From contig CANQPH010000015.1 in assembly GCA_947625675.1 (NCBI GenBank), positions 1 to 55,579 of the forward strand: a DNA stretch of 55,579 bases. The letters are read 5' to 3'. The notes below the pieces were generated by a model. It made no database searches, was not told where the DNA came from, and worked only from the letters and a program-made list of their open reading frames with translations. Shown piece by piece: positions 26,577 through 34,858 of this stretch (positions are counted from its first letter, which is position 1; the number at the start of each line of letters is the position of its first letter). Origin of the DNA: an uncultured Acetatifactor sp. (GTDB lineage: Bacteria > Bacillota > Clostridia > Lachnospirales > Lachnospiraceae). The translations under genes and the position numbers were made by a program.

Positions 26577-27731
26577 TTAGATGAACAGATCGTTATCGGT
26601 CTTCAGCTGATGATTTTCTTCCAGCAGTCTCGTGATCAGCAGGACCGCCAGCACGAAGCCCGCGCTGAAAATGGGAATGGAGATGGTGAAAGCGGCGTCA
26701 TACAGCAGCTTCCCCGCCAGCAGCTGCAGAACCTGATACAACAGACTGCTCAGGACGCAGGTTCCCAGGGAGAAGACACAGAAGCGGCAGAGCTTCCCGG
26801 CGATGGCCAGGCTTTCTTCGGAATAAGGCTCCCGCCGCCTGCTCTCCAAAAGCCGGAGGATGAGAAACACCGTGACCACGTCCAGGAGCCAGGGCAGGGC
26901 CTCCGTGAGATAGCGGAACCACAGGAAAAACTGGGTAACGGCCAGGCTGTCGGCACCTGTGCCGCCGCTGTCTCCTGCCTGCAGTCCGCTGGAGCCGGGC
27001 AGATTGCCGCCTGCGATCAGGTCTTTTTCCACGCTGTTGCCCTCCCGAACGGCCTTGACCAGTCCCAGGGTGTCGCCCAGGCAGGCGCCGAAGGCCATGA
27101 GCACGAAAAATGCGGCCAAAAGCACCAGCAGCTTCTCCAGATATCCCCAGAGCGCAGCCTGTTCGCCGTTGTAGAAGAGGCGCAGGGCCCGCAGGGTCAG
27201 ATATCCGGCGAGCAGGGACCAGACCACCCCTCCGCAGACGGCCTCACAGAAGAGAAGGGTCTCTTCTGATGCGAAACCGGCGGAAAGGAAGGAAAAAAAG
27301 TGGACCAGCCTGCCGGGATTGATGCACAGGTATAGGGTGAAAAACAGCCCCAGGGACAGGAGTCCCAGCAGGCTGTCCTCCGGCTGGAAACGTCCGGAAA
27401 GCAGGATCCATCCCAGGATAAAGACCGGGATCAGGCAAAGGCCTGCGTACAAAGCCAGGGCCAGTCCATTCGTTAAAGACCCCGCCAGGGCCCCTCCGGC
27501 CCCAAGTCCTCCGGCCGCTCCTGCGGCCGTGCTTCCGACCCCTGCTCCACTTATCGTCCCGCTTCCGGCCGCCCCCGCCAGGGACAAAGTCCGAAGCAGC
27601 CCTCCGATCTGCACGAAGGGAAAGGAGGCGGCTGCGATCAGTGCGCTGCCCGCAGAAGCATTGCTCAGGCAGAAGGCGGCGCAGAGGACAGCCTCCAGCC
27701 CAAGGAAAAGATACAATGGTTTATGTCGCAT
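26577..27731 (-). CDS. DUF2975-type multi-pass membrane protein
   Basis: This 384-residue protein has about eight hydrophobic segments and ends RLLEENHQLKTDNDLFI, the C-terminal signature of DUF2975 proteins paired with small XRE regulators. Function is not established; such pairs are thought to sense membrane or envelope state. A Gly/Ala/Ser-rich stretch at about residues 50-85 (GAGVGSTAAGAAGGLGAGG) looks like a low-complexity insert in an external loop. AAAGGAG lies six bases before the start. It is the first gene of the minus-strand operon. Confidence 0.8.
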   Translation of the reverse strand: MRHKPLYLFLGLEAVLCAAFCLSNASAGSALIAAASFPFVQIGGLLRTLSLAGAAGSGTISGAGVGSTAAGAAGGLGAGGALAGSLTNGLALALYAGLCLIPVFILGWILLSGRFQPEDSLLGLLSLGLFFTLYLCINPGRLVHFFSFLSAGFASEETLLFCEAVCGGVVWSLLAGYLTLRALRLFYNGEQAALWGYLEKLLVLLAAFFVLMAFGACLGDTLGLVKAVREGNSVEKDLIAGGNLPGSSGLQAGDSGGTGADSLAVTQFFLWFRYLTEALPWLLDVVTVFLILRLLESRRREPYSEESLAIAGKLCRFCVFSLGTCVLSSLLYQVLQLLAGKLLYDAAFTISIPIFSAGFVLAVLLITRLLEENHQLKTDNDLFI

Positions 27732-27750
27732 GAGAAACTCCTTTCTGCGG

Positions 27751-27772
27751 AATTATTGTTTTTCGATAATTT
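27751..27772 (-). promoter_or_regulatory. Operator palindrome O1 of the DUF2975/XRE operon
   Basis: AATTATTG, five bases, then CGATAATT form a near-perfect palindrome downstream of the operon's -10. A second copy in inverted orientation lies at 27793. Confidence 0.65.
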
Positions 27773-27780
27773 ATAATGAG

Positions 27781-27809
27781 AGGATATCACGGAAATTATC
27801 GTTTGTCAA
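27781..27809 (-). promoter_or_regulatory. Promoter of the DUF2975/XRE operon
   Basis: On the minus strand, TTGACA (27804-27809) and TATCCT (27781-27786) are separated by exactly 17 bp. The -35 sits inside operator O2, and O1 lies just past the -10. Confidence 0.75.
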
Positions 27810-27815
27810 TAATTT
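27793..27815 (-). promoter_or_regulatory. Operator palindrome O2 overlapping the -35
   Basis: Read on the minus strand this is AAATTATTG, five bases, then CGATAATTT, the same half-sites as O1. A repressor bound here would cover the -35 element. Confidence 0.65.
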
Positions 27816-27889
27816 TTTTCAAAAGAATAGAGAGCTTTTTTTCAAAAAAATAGAATGTCTAAATGGAACGTTTAAATAAAATGTTTCTA

Positions 27890-27918
27890 TAGACAAATCC
27901 AATAGAATGCGATATACT
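27890..27918 (+). promoter_or_regulatory. Promoter of the NhaC antiporter gene
   Basis: TAGACA at 27890-27895 and TATACT at 27913-27918 are separated by 17 bp, about 65 bp before the start codon. An inverted TGTCTA at 27856-27861 mirrors the -35, which may be a control site. Confidence 0.6.
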
Positions 27919-27982
27919 AATTCCTAGTAAATAAGTATAAATTAAATGGGACAACGGAGTTGTTCCGGAACGGAGTAGGAAA

Positions 27983-29509
27983 ATGCGGATAATTGGGACC
28001 TTCTGGGCCATGGTGCCGTCCATCGTGACCATCATCATGGGCCTGGCCACGAAAAACGTGAACCTTTCCCTGATTACGGGGCTTTTGCTGGGGGTGCTCC
28101 TCTATTGCGGCTTTGCGCCGGGCACTACCCTGGTGACCGCCGTGGGAGTGATCAATGAAAGCGTGTCCAGCCACATCGGACATCTGCTTTTTGCGGTGCT
28201 GTTGGGGATGTTCGTATACCTGATCACCCAGTCCGGCGCTTCCCAGAGCTACGGGGAGTGGGCCACGAAAAAAATCAAGACCAAGAGGGCTTCCCTGTTG
28301 GCCACGGCGGGCCTGGGGATCCTGATTTTCGTGGACGATTATTTCAACTGCCTGACGGTGGGCACGGTGATGCGCCCCCTGACGGACCGCAACAGGATTT
28401 CCCGGGAAAAGCTGGCCTATATCATCGACACTACGGCGGCCCCAGTCTGTATCCTGGCCCCCATTTCCAGCTGGGCGGCGGGGGTCAGTTCCTCTTTGCC
28501 TCCGGATTCCAATATCGACGGGTTCAACCTTTTCCTGCGGACCATGCCCAACAATTATTATGCCCTGTTGTCCATTTTTATGGTGTTCCTCATTATTATT
28601 CTGAACTTTGACTTCGGGCCCATGAAGAAATTCGAGGTCTATACAAAGGAGCATCCTCGGATCGAGGACGTGGCTCCCCAGGAAAACAAGGAAAAAAGCC
28701 GGGCCAAGGTTTTCGACCTGCTCCTGCCCGTGGTGTTCCTGGTGGTGGCCAGCGTCTTTTTCATGGCTTACACGGGAGGATTTTTCACCGGAGAGGTGAG
28801 CCTGGTGGACGCCTTCGCCAACTGTGATGCGGTGGCGGCCTGCTGCATCGGCACTTTCCTGGCGGATCTTTTCATGCTGATCTTGTATGTTCCCCGGAAA
28901 ATCTACACCTTCCGGCAGTATCTGGACGGCCTGGAGCAGGGTTTCAAAAACATGGTGCCCGCCATGCTGCTCTTAAGCCTGGCCTGGTCCCTGGGCAGCA
29001 TCTGCAGCGGTGAATATCTGGATGCGGGAGGCTTCATTGCGGGAGTGGTTGAGCGGTTCCACGTGCCCCTGGAGTCCATGCCCATGTTCTTCTTCCTGGC
29101 GGCCCTGATCCTGTCCTTCTCCATTGGCACCTCCTGGGGCACCTTCGTAATCCTGATTCCCATGGAGATCAGCGTGTTCGCCGGTGCGGACACGGCTTTG
29201 ATGGTGCTGACCACGGCGGCGGTGCTGGGCGGCAGCGTCTGCGGAGACCATCTGTCCCCCATTTCCGATACCACGATCTTAAGCTCCGCCGGGGCCCAGT
29301 GCGATCACCTGAATCATGTGCAGACCCAGGTGGTCTACGGCGCTCTGGTGGCGGGCATTTCCTTTATATGTTACATTTTGGCGGGCGTGACCGGCAGCGG
29401 GGCCCTGGGCCTGGCCCTGGGAGCGGTGCTTCTGGTGGCGGCTTTGGCGGTGCTGAAGTTCCGGGACGTGCGCCTGGAAAGTGCTTCTGCCATGAAGAAG
29501 TCGGCGTAG
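27983..29509 (+). CDS. NhaC-family Na+/H+ antiporter
   Basis: This 508-residue multi-pass membrane protein likely exchanges Na+ for H+ or an organic anion for Na+. NhaC-type features are ILIFVDDYFNCLTVGTVM (paired acidic residues in a membrane helix), LAPISSWAAG, and SFSIGTSWGTFVILIPM with GDHLSPISDTTILSSAG in the second half. GGAGTAGG precedes the ATG. It has its own promoter and a strong terminator, so it is a single-gene unit divergent from the DUF2975 operon. The transported substrate beyond Na+ cannot be decided. Confidence 0.92.
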   Translation: MRIIGTFWAMVPSIVTIIMGLATKNVNLSLITGLLLGVLLYCGFAPGTTLVTAVGVINESVSSHIGHLLFAVLLGMFVYLITQSGASQSYGEWATKKIKTKRASLLATAGLGILIFVDDYFNCLTVGTVMRPLTDRNRISREKLAYIIDTTAAPVCILAPISSWAAGVSSSLPPDSNIDGFNLFLRTMPNNYYALLSIFMVFLIIILNFDFGPMKKFEVYTKEHPRIEDVAPQENKEKSRAKVFDLLLPVVFLVVASVFFMAYTGGFFTGEVSLVDAFANCDAVAACCIGTFLADLFMLILYVPRKIYTFRQYLDGLEQGFKNMVPAMLLLSLAWSLGSICSGEYLDAGGFIAGVVERFHVPLESMPMFFFLAALILSFSIGTSWGTFVILIPMEISVFAGADTALMVLTTAAVLGGSVCGDHLSPISDTTILSSAGAQCDHLNHVQTQVVYGALVAGISFICYILAGVTGSGALGLALGAVLLVAALAVLKFRDVRLESASAMKKSA

Positions 29510-29584
29510 GAACCGAAAGCGGGAAAGTCTTGACATAGAAACCGGCATAGGAGCTGAAATCTGGGAAGCTCCCACGCAGGAACC

Positions 29585-29644
29585 AATAAAAAGAAACCTC
29601 ATTTTAGCATTTTAGAAATCCATAAGATGAGGTTTCTTTTTATT
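29585..29644 (+). terminator. Bidirectional terminator after nhaC-like gene
   Basis: An 18-bp perfect inverted repeat: AATAAAAAGAAACCTCAT at 29585-29602 and its complement at 29627-29644, ending in T-rich sequence in both directions. Confidence 0.92.
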
Positions 29645-29659
29645 TTATGGGAAAAACAC

Positions 29660-29689
29660 AGATTGTTCACAGATTGAACAATCTTTTTT
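29660..29689 (+). terminator. Second terminator-like hairpin upstream of htrA
   Basis: AGATTGTTC (29660-29668) pairs with GAACAATCT (29676-29684), followed by a run of T. It may be a backup terminator for the gene before it, or an attenuator if transcription of htrA starts upstream. Confidence 0.65.
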
Positions 29690-29837
29690 GACAAATCGGA
29701 ATTACACTGTAGTTACAAGTTCGGAAGAGAGGAAATCAATGAAATGGAAGGATTGACTCGGAGGCCGGACGGGGCGGAGAAAAATTTTCCGCCGGTGTGA
29801 TTGCAAAAAATCCGAATAGGGAAAGGAGATAAATGTT
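29690..29837 (+). other. Leader region of htrA
   Basis: With 29510-29689 this makes a 328-bp gap without a gene. TTGACA at 29688-29693 is a good -35 but no convincing -10 follows at 16-18 bp (only TAGTTA). GGCGGA (29773-29778) and TCCGCC (29788-29793) flank an A/T-rich centre and could form a leader hairpin. No heat-shock operator was recognised. The ribosome binding site is AAAGGAGAT at 29822-29830. Confidence 0.4.
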
Positions 29838-31478
29838 ATGTATGACGAACTGAATGGAAGAGAGCAGCAAAATAACAATACAGAAGGGCAGAACCCTTAC
29901 GCACCTAACTGGCAGTATGCGGGACAGAATCAGCAAAATCAGCAGACCTGGCAGAGCAATGGCCAGAATCAGCAAAGCCAGCAGACCTGGCAGAGCAATG
30001 GACAGAATCAGCAGGGCCAGCAGACCTGGCAGAGCAGCGGCCAGAATCAGCAGGGCCAGCAGACCTGGCAGAGCAGCGGTCAGGCCCGGCAGAATTATCA
30101 GACCTGGGACACCGTATCTTCTCAGGCTCAGCAGGATGCGGTCCATGCCGACAGGAAGCAGAAGAAGCAGGAACGGAAGGCCGCCCGGGCCGCCAGAAAG
30201 CAGGAGAAAAAGGCCAGGAAGGCCCAGAGAGGCCTCGGGGCGGGCAAAGCTATCGCCATCGGCCTGTGCTGTTCTCTGGTAGGCGGTGCGGTAGGAGCCG
30301 GCAGCATGCTGCTCGGCGCCAGGTATCTGGCGCCGGAGACGCCCCAGAGTGCGACGGTGTTCTTTGAAGGGGAACGCCCGGTGAACGCCATCAACGTGGC
30401 CCAGATCGACACCAGCAAAGAACTGAGCAACGCGGAAATTTACGCTATGAACGTGAATTCCACCGTGGGTATCACCACCTCCATCGTGACCAATTTCTTC
30501 GGATATCAGACCACCACCCCGGCCTCCGGTTCCGGCTTCGTGCTGACGGCGGACGGCTACATCGTCACCAACTATCATGTGGTGGAGGACTCCAGCACCA
30601 TCACGGTCACCACTTATGACGGAACCGCTTATGATGCGGAACTGATCGGTTATGATGAAAGCAATGATATCGCAGTGCTGAAGGTGGACGCCAAGGATCT
30701 GACACCCGTGGTGCTGGGAGATTCCGACACCCTGAACGTGGGCGACCGGGTGGTGGCCATCGGCAATCCTCTGGGCGAGTTGACTTTCTCCCTGGCTTCC
30801 GGTTTTGTCAGCGCCCTGGACAGGAGCGTGACCTTCTCCACCGGCGCCACTATGGATCTGATTCAGCTTAACTGCGCCATCAATGCGGGCAACTCCGGCG
30901 GCGCCCTGTTCAACGCCTACGGGGAAGTGGTGGGCATTACCAACGCCAAGTATTCCAACAACGGAGATTCCAGCCAGGCCTCCATTGAAAACATCGGCTT
31001 CGCCATCCCTCTCAGCCATGTGCAGGACATCGTGGAAAGCATTATCAAGAACGGCTATATTTCCAAGCCTTATATCGGCATCTCCATGAGAGACGTGACC
31101 AGTGAGATGGAGGCATACGGTATTCCTCTGGGAGCGGCCATCGTCAGCGTGGAAGAGGACGGCCCGGCCGACAAAGCGGGTCTGCAGGCCAGCGACATCG
31201 TGACCGCCGTCAACGGTCAGGAGATCACCAGCGGTTCCGAACTGAAGGATGCGGTAAATGCCGCAGGCATCGGCGGAGAAGTGAAACTGACCGTTTACCG
31301 GAAGGGAGAGACCCTGGAGCTGACGATCACGGTAGAGGAAAAACAGGAATCCGCCCTTGCCAACGAGGAGAATCAGCAACAGCAACAGCAGCAGTACCAA
31401 CAGCAACAACAGCAGCCGAACGGCGGGAATGACCAGGGCGGAAATTTCTCCTTCCCTTGGAATTTCTTCGGATGGTAA
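29838..31478 (+). CDS. htrA: HtrA/DegP-like membrane-anchored serine protease with PDZ domain
   Basis: This 546-residue envelope quality-control protease has a cytoplasmic N-terminus with four 13-residue Gln-rich repeats (QNQQGQQTWQSSG type, residues 31-82) and a Lys/Arg/Ala-rich stretch (RKQKKQERKAARAARKQEKK). One transmembrane helix follows (about 136-158). The trypsin-like domain has the catalytic triad His247 (TNYHVVED), Asp277 (DESNDIAVLK) and Ser353 (NAGNSGGALFN). A PDZ domain lies at about 425-515 (AGLQASDIVTAVNGQEI). The tail is poly-Gln, then GGNFSFPWNFFGW. The protease core is intact. The Gln repeats in the cytoplasmic tail are unusual in amount. Confidence 0.95.
   Translation: MYDELNGREQQNNNTEGQNPYAPNWQYAGQNQQNQQTWQSNGQNQQSQQTWQSNGQNQQGQQTWQSSGQNQQGQQTWQSSGQARQNYQTWDTVSSQAQQDAVHADRKQKKQERKAARAARKQEKKARKAQRGLGAGKAIAIGLCCSLVGGAVGAGSMLLGARYLAPETPQSATVFFEGERPVNAINVAQIDTSKELSNAEIYAMNVNSTVGITTSIVTNFFGYQTTTPASGSGFVLTADGYIVTNYHVVEDSSTITVTTYDGTAYDAELIGYDESNDIAVLKVDAKDLTPVVLGDSDTLNVGDRVVAIGNPLGELTFSLASGFVSALDRSVTFSTGATMDLIQLNCAINAGNSGGALFNAYGEVVGITNAKYSNNGDSSQASIENIGFAIPLSHVQDIVESIIKNGYISKPYIGISMRDVTSEMEAYGIPLGAAIVSVEEDGPADKAGLQASDIVTAVNGQEITSGSELKDAVNAAGIGGEVKLTVYRKGETLELTITVEEKQESALANEENQQQQQQQYQQQQQQPNGGNDQGGNFSFPWNFFGW
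29928..30083 (+). repeat. 39-bp (13-codon) repeats in the htrA N-terminus
   Basis: Four units encode QNQQNQQTWQSNG, QNQQSQQTWQSNG, QNQQGQQTWQSSG and QNQQGQQTWQSSG, the last two nearly identical at the DNA level. Confidence 0.9.
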
Positions 31479-31511
31479 AGCTTCGGATGGTAAAGCTTCG
31501 GATGGAAAGAC
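31467..31511 (+). repeat. 15-bp tandem repeat straddling the htrA stop codon
   Basis: TTCGGATGGTAAAGC occurs at 31467 and 31482, and a diverged third unit at 31497. The htrA stop TAA (31476-31478) lies inside the first unit. Confidence 0.9.
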
Positions 31512-31594
31512 TGCGAACAGGATAATTTTTGGAGAGAAAGATTCCGACAGTAAGATTTCGAATAGGAAAATATATGCACCAGCTTAGATGAGCG

Positions 31595-31632
31595 AACCGC
31601 CCGTGGGCCTGCAGCCTTCCGGGCGGTTTTTG
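31595..31632 (+). terminator. Rho-independent terminator after htrA
   Basis: AACCGCCCG at 31595-31603 pairs with CGGGCGGTT at 31620-31628, followed by TTT and a T-rich tail. Confidence 0.9.
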
Positions 31633-31750
31633 TGATATTTTGTGTAAAACATGGGTGAGGATGAAATCGCTGTTGTCCTTTCGACAAAAACGTAAAAATA
31701 TGCATTTTTGACTAATGAAAGAATAGCCGCTTTTTTGTGAAAAATGCTTC

Positions 31751-31779
31751 TTCCAGGAGTCGAGGAGATAAAGTATAAT
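31751..31779 (+). promoter_or_regulatory. Possible promoter of the second MATE gene
   Basis: TATAAT at 31774-31779 is a perfect -10. The -35 at 17 bp (TTCCAG, 31751-31756) is weak. An 80-base leader follows before the ATG at 31862. Confidence 0.45.
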
Positions 31780-31861
31780 ACTTTTGTTTACGCAGCGCTC
31801 CTCGGTCTGCGCTTGTGGCAGAATAAACTCCAGCGTTTACAGGAAAGGACTGAATTGTGTT

Positions 31862-33214
31862 ATGGCGAGTATGAGTCGGGATTTGACGGTGGGGAAACCC
31901 GCCGCAGTGGTGTGGAAATTCTGCCTCCCCTTGTTCGGAAGCATTATTTTCCAGCAGCTTTATAATATTGCGGACAGCTTCGTGGCGGGCAAGTTCGTGG
32001 GGGAGGACGCCCTGGCGGCGGTGGGCAACAGTTACGAGATCACGCTGATCTTCATCGCCTTCGCCTTCGGGTGCAACATAGGATGTTCCGTCATCACGTC
32101 CCAGCTGTTCGGGGCCAAAAAGTATCAGGAGCTCAAAACCGCCGTCTATACCACCCTGATCGCCAGCGGGGTTTTGTGCCTGCTGCTGATGACGGGAGGC
32201 TTGCTGTTTGGGGACGCCCTGCTCCGGATGATCCACACGCCGGAGGAAATCTTCATCCCTTCCAGGCTGTATCTGAATATTTATATTTTGGGGCTGCCCT
32301 TTGTATTTTATTATAATGTAGCCACGGGAATTTTTTCGGCCCTGGGCAATTCCAGGACGCCGTTCCTTTTCCTGATGTGCTCCTCCCTGGCCAACATAGG
32401 GGCGGACATTTTGTTCACCACGAAGCTTTCCTTCCTCTTCACCTACGGGGTGGAGGGCGTGGCCTGGGCTACCTTTCTTTGCCAGGGGGTGAGCTGCGTC
32501 CTGGCCCTGGTCTTCGTGTTCCGTTCCTTCGGCACCATTCGGACGGAGGGAAGGGTTCCCGTTTTTTCCTGGGAGCTGCTGGGCAAGATTTCTCTGATCG
32601 CCATTCCCAGCATCCTGCAGCAAAGCTTTGTCTCCATAGGGAACATCCTCATCCAGGGGATCATCAATACCTTCGGCACGGGAGTCATAGCGGGCTATTC
32701 CGCCTCCATCAAGCTGAACAATCTGGTGATCACTTCCCTCACCACCCTGGGGAACGGGATCTCCAACTTCACGGCCCAGAACATGGGAGCCGGGAAGCTG
32801 CCCCGGGTAAAAGAGGGTTTCCGGGCGGGGCTGCGCCTGGTGTGGATCCTGTGCCTGCCTTTGGCCCTTCTGTATTTCTTCGGCGGAAAATATCTGGTCT
32901 ACATTTTCCTGGATGCGCCCAGCGAGGCGGCCCTGGATACCGGGGTCACGCTACTGCGCATCGTTTCCCCCTTCTATTTCGTGGTGTCGGCCAAGCTGGT
33001 GGCGGACGGCGTGCTCCGGGGCGCTGAAAAGATGAAGGAATTCATGCTCGCCACCTTTACGGATCTGGCGCTGCGGGTGATCCTGGCCAGACTCCTGTCC
33101 CTGACCGCCCTGGGTTCCGCAGGGATCTGGCTGGCCTGGCCCATCGGCTGGAGCATCGCCACCGTCATGTCCCTTTTGTTTTACCGGAAGGGGGAGTGGA
33201 ATCGAAGAGCCTAA
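31862..33214 (+). CDS. MATE family efflux transporter
   Basis: The start at 31862 (MASMSRDLTVGKPAAVVWKF) gives 450 residues, normal for MATE; a TTG at 31784 would add an unlikely Cys/Arg-rich stretch. MATE features are LPLFGSIIFQQLYNIADSF, then VGKFVGEDALAAVGNS in the first half, and IPSILQQSFVSIGNILIQG with NFTAQNMGAGK in the second. It probably exports organic cations or drugs using Na+ or H+. It is distinct in sequence from the MATE proteins at 4868 and 49564, so these are not recent duplicates. Confidence 0.92.
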   Translation: MASMSRDLTVGKPAAVVWKFCLPLFGSIIFQQLYNIADSFVAGKFVGEDALAAVGNSYEITLIFIAFAFGCNIGCSVITSQLFGAKKYQELKTAVYTTLIASGVLCLLLMTGGLLFGDALLRMIHTPEEIFIPSRLYLNIYILGLPFVFYYNVATGIFSALGNSRTPFLFLMCSSLANIGADILFTTKLSFLFTYGVEGVAWATFLCQGVSCVLALVFVFRSFGTIRTEGRVPVFSWELLGKISLIAIPSILQQSFVSIGNILIQGIINTFGTGVIAGYSASIKLNNLVITSLTTLGNGISNFTAQNMGAGKLPRVKEGFRAGLRLVWILCLPLALLYFFGGKYLVYIFLDAPSEAALDTGVTLLRIVSPFYFVVSAKLVADGVLRGAEKMKEFMLATFTDLALRVILARLLSLTALGSAGIWLAWPIGWSIATVMSLLFYRKGEWNRRA

Positions 33215-33217
33215 AAA

Positions 33218-33239
33218 TTATTCAAATTAATTTGAATAA
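33218..33239 (+). repeat. 22-bp perfect AT-rich palindrome
   Basis: TTATTCAAATT is followed directly by its complement AATTTGAATAA, four bases after the MATE stop. From there to 33396 the AT-rich DNA carries degenerate GGATGAAAA/TTGAAAAATGA words resembling a decayed short tandem repeat. I see no gene in 33215-33396. Confidence 0.7.
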
Positions 33240-33396
33240 AAATGGTTTGAACAAAAATGATCTGAAACATCTACATCTCATTGCCGGAAAGGGAAAAAAG
33301 GGATAAAATATTGGATGGAAAATGTTAGATTGAAAAATGATTGGATGAAAATTGAAATATGATCGGATGAAAAGGAGCAGGTGAAAAAAAGCAGTT

Positions 33397-33798
33397 ATGG
33401 AAGAGATCTTACGCAAAAGGATGGAAGGGAACGAATATGTCCGGCATCTGGGGGTGGAGCTGCTGGAACTGAGGGAAGGCTACGCCTATGGACGGATGCC
33501 CTATAAAAAGGAACTGGCGAATCCCTATGGCTTTCTCCATGGAGGAAGCCTCTATTCCCTGGCGGATATCGTGGCGGGAAACGGGGCCTGTATGGATGGC
33601 CGCTATGTCACCACCGTGTCGGGGACGATGAATTATCTGGAGCCTGCGGTGAATACGGAATACGTATATTGCGAGGCCAGAAAGCTTCGCAGCGGCAGGA
33701 ACCTGGCGGTGTTCGAGGTTCGTCTGCGGGATGATGCGGGAACCCTTCTGGACAGCGGGGAGTTCACCTTCTTTTTGACGGAGCATCGGGTGGAGTAA
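33397..33798 (+). CDS. PaaI-type hotdog-fold acyl-CoA thioesterase
   Basis: This 133-residue protein is the usual length for single hotdog-domain thioesterases. The core reads NPYGFLHGGSLYSLADIVAG, the HGG(x)LxxLxD motif of the PaaI group, followed by MNYLEPAV and the strand VYCEARKLRSGRNLAVFEV. It hydrolyses acyl or aryl-CoA thioesters; the substrate is not evident. Its last six codons and stop are duplicated at 38182, where the 57-bp repeat bounding the acyltransferase segment lies, so its 3' end marks an insertion point. Confidence 0.9.
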   Translation: MEEILRKRMEGNEYVRHLGVELLELREGYAYGRMPYKKELANPYGFLHGGSLYSLADIVAGNGACMDGRYVTTVSGTMNYLEPAVNTEYVYCEARKLRSGRNLAVFEVRLRDDAGTLLDSGEFTFFLTEHRVE

Positions 33799-33836
33799 GG
33801 AAGAAGCTCATCGCTTCTTGACAAATTCTCTTACGA
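33780..33836 (+). repeat. 57-bp direct repeat, copy A
   Basis: It runs from the last codons of the thioesterase gene to 7 bp before the acyltransferase stop codon on the other strand. It matches 38182-38238 with three mismatches. AAGAAGC and GCTTCTT form a small hairpin within. TTGACA at 33818-33823 is present but the expected -10 is replaced by TTCCTA. Confidence 0.95.
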
Positions 33837-33842
33837 GTGTTC

Positions 33843-34807
33843 CTAATGAAATTTATCTCTATCCAAAGGCAGATCATTGATCGGATGAAACTGGTAAAAA
33901 TCATCTTGCGCTCCACGGATATGCGCACGTTCCACATTGATATCGATCCCGCCCATCTGCAGATTCCGCAGGTTTCCTTTTAAGTAATTGAAATAATCCT
34001 GATCCGATACTTCGCTTCTCCGGAATCTGCCTTTTTCTTCGATCAGCGCCCAGCGCATGGTGGAAATAGCCGCCTGATATTCTTCTAATTTTTCCGGCAG
34101 GCTATCAGAAATTTCTACTGTGATAGCCTGTCCATAACGGATATGTACCTTTGTGATGCGCTCCCTATCTGTGGAAGTATCATATGTAAATTCCATAGCC
34201 ACCGGAACCACAGGGACACCCGCTTTACGGGCTATGTCAAGAAAACCATAACTCATCGGCAAATGCAGCTTGTTGGGCGACAGATTCCATGCGCTCTCGG
34301 GGAAATAGGCAATGGAATGCCCCCGCAGTAAAATCTGCAGCATGTCCAGCTGTGCGTTCTGCCTGTTTTCCGCATCCTCATCTTTCTTACTCACCAGAAT
34401 CAGCCCGGTATTTAATTGTATCAGTTTCAGGAACGTTTTCACCTTGGCGGAATGCAGGATCACGCAATGGTACGGCGTTTCCGGAATCCAGACAAAATTG
34501 TCCAAAATGCCCTGATGGGTGAAGGCGAAAATAACCGGCCCTTTCGGAATATTCTCCTGTCCGTCAGACACCACTTCCACCGGGCCACGGCACAGGATTT
34601 TCGTCAGTCTGTTCACGATCTTATCCGTGACGCCTTTCAGGTGCGGCGCGACGGTTAAAGCCCCGGGAGTGGTGTTCGTCAGCTTCCTCTGCCGGCGTAG
34701 GTGCGGAGGGCGGAGTAATATTGGGCGAGTTCTGCAGGGGAGAGCTTTTTCTCGTCCCTTAAGGACAGGATATGAAATTGGGGGGATTGTTTCTGTATTT
34801 GTTGCAA
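33843..34807 (-). pseudogene. Lysophospholipid acyltransferase (LPLAT/PlsC-like), frameshifted
   Basis: The original start is a TTG at 34807 on the minus strand, after GGAGGAGG. It opens MQQIQKQSPQFHILSLRDEK, then LSPAELAQYYSALRTYAG, and stops at 34679-34681. In another frame the protein resumes as RKLTNTTPGALTVAPHLKG, then NRLTKILCRGPVEVVSDG. A single lost base near 34697-34700 explains this. The downstream part (a GTG at 34616 could restart it, 257 residues) has acyltransferase motif I FTHQGILD (HX4D) and a divergent motif III YFPESAWNLS in place of FPEGTR. It should acylate a lysophospholipid or related alcohol. A sequencing error could mimic the frameshift. Its stop is 7 bp from repeat copy A. 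Confidence 0.75.
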
Positions 34808-34858
34808 TGGAGTATCCTCCTCCGTTAATTGTATTTTGATATTACTAAAAAATTTACA

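Noticed and set aside
29736..31409. 557-residue minus-strand frame with Leu-rich repeats
   Set aside because: Antisense to htrA; the apparent repeats mirror the Gln-rich coding repeats.
31780..31861. Riboswitch in the leader of the second MATE gene
   Set aside because: Some GC-rich pairing is possible (GCAGCGC with GCGC) but no known aptamer core could be recognised.
33780..33836. Insertion-sequence target duplication
   Set aside because: At 57 bp with three mismatches it is far longer than a usual target duplication, and no transposase or terminal inverted repeats are present in the segment.
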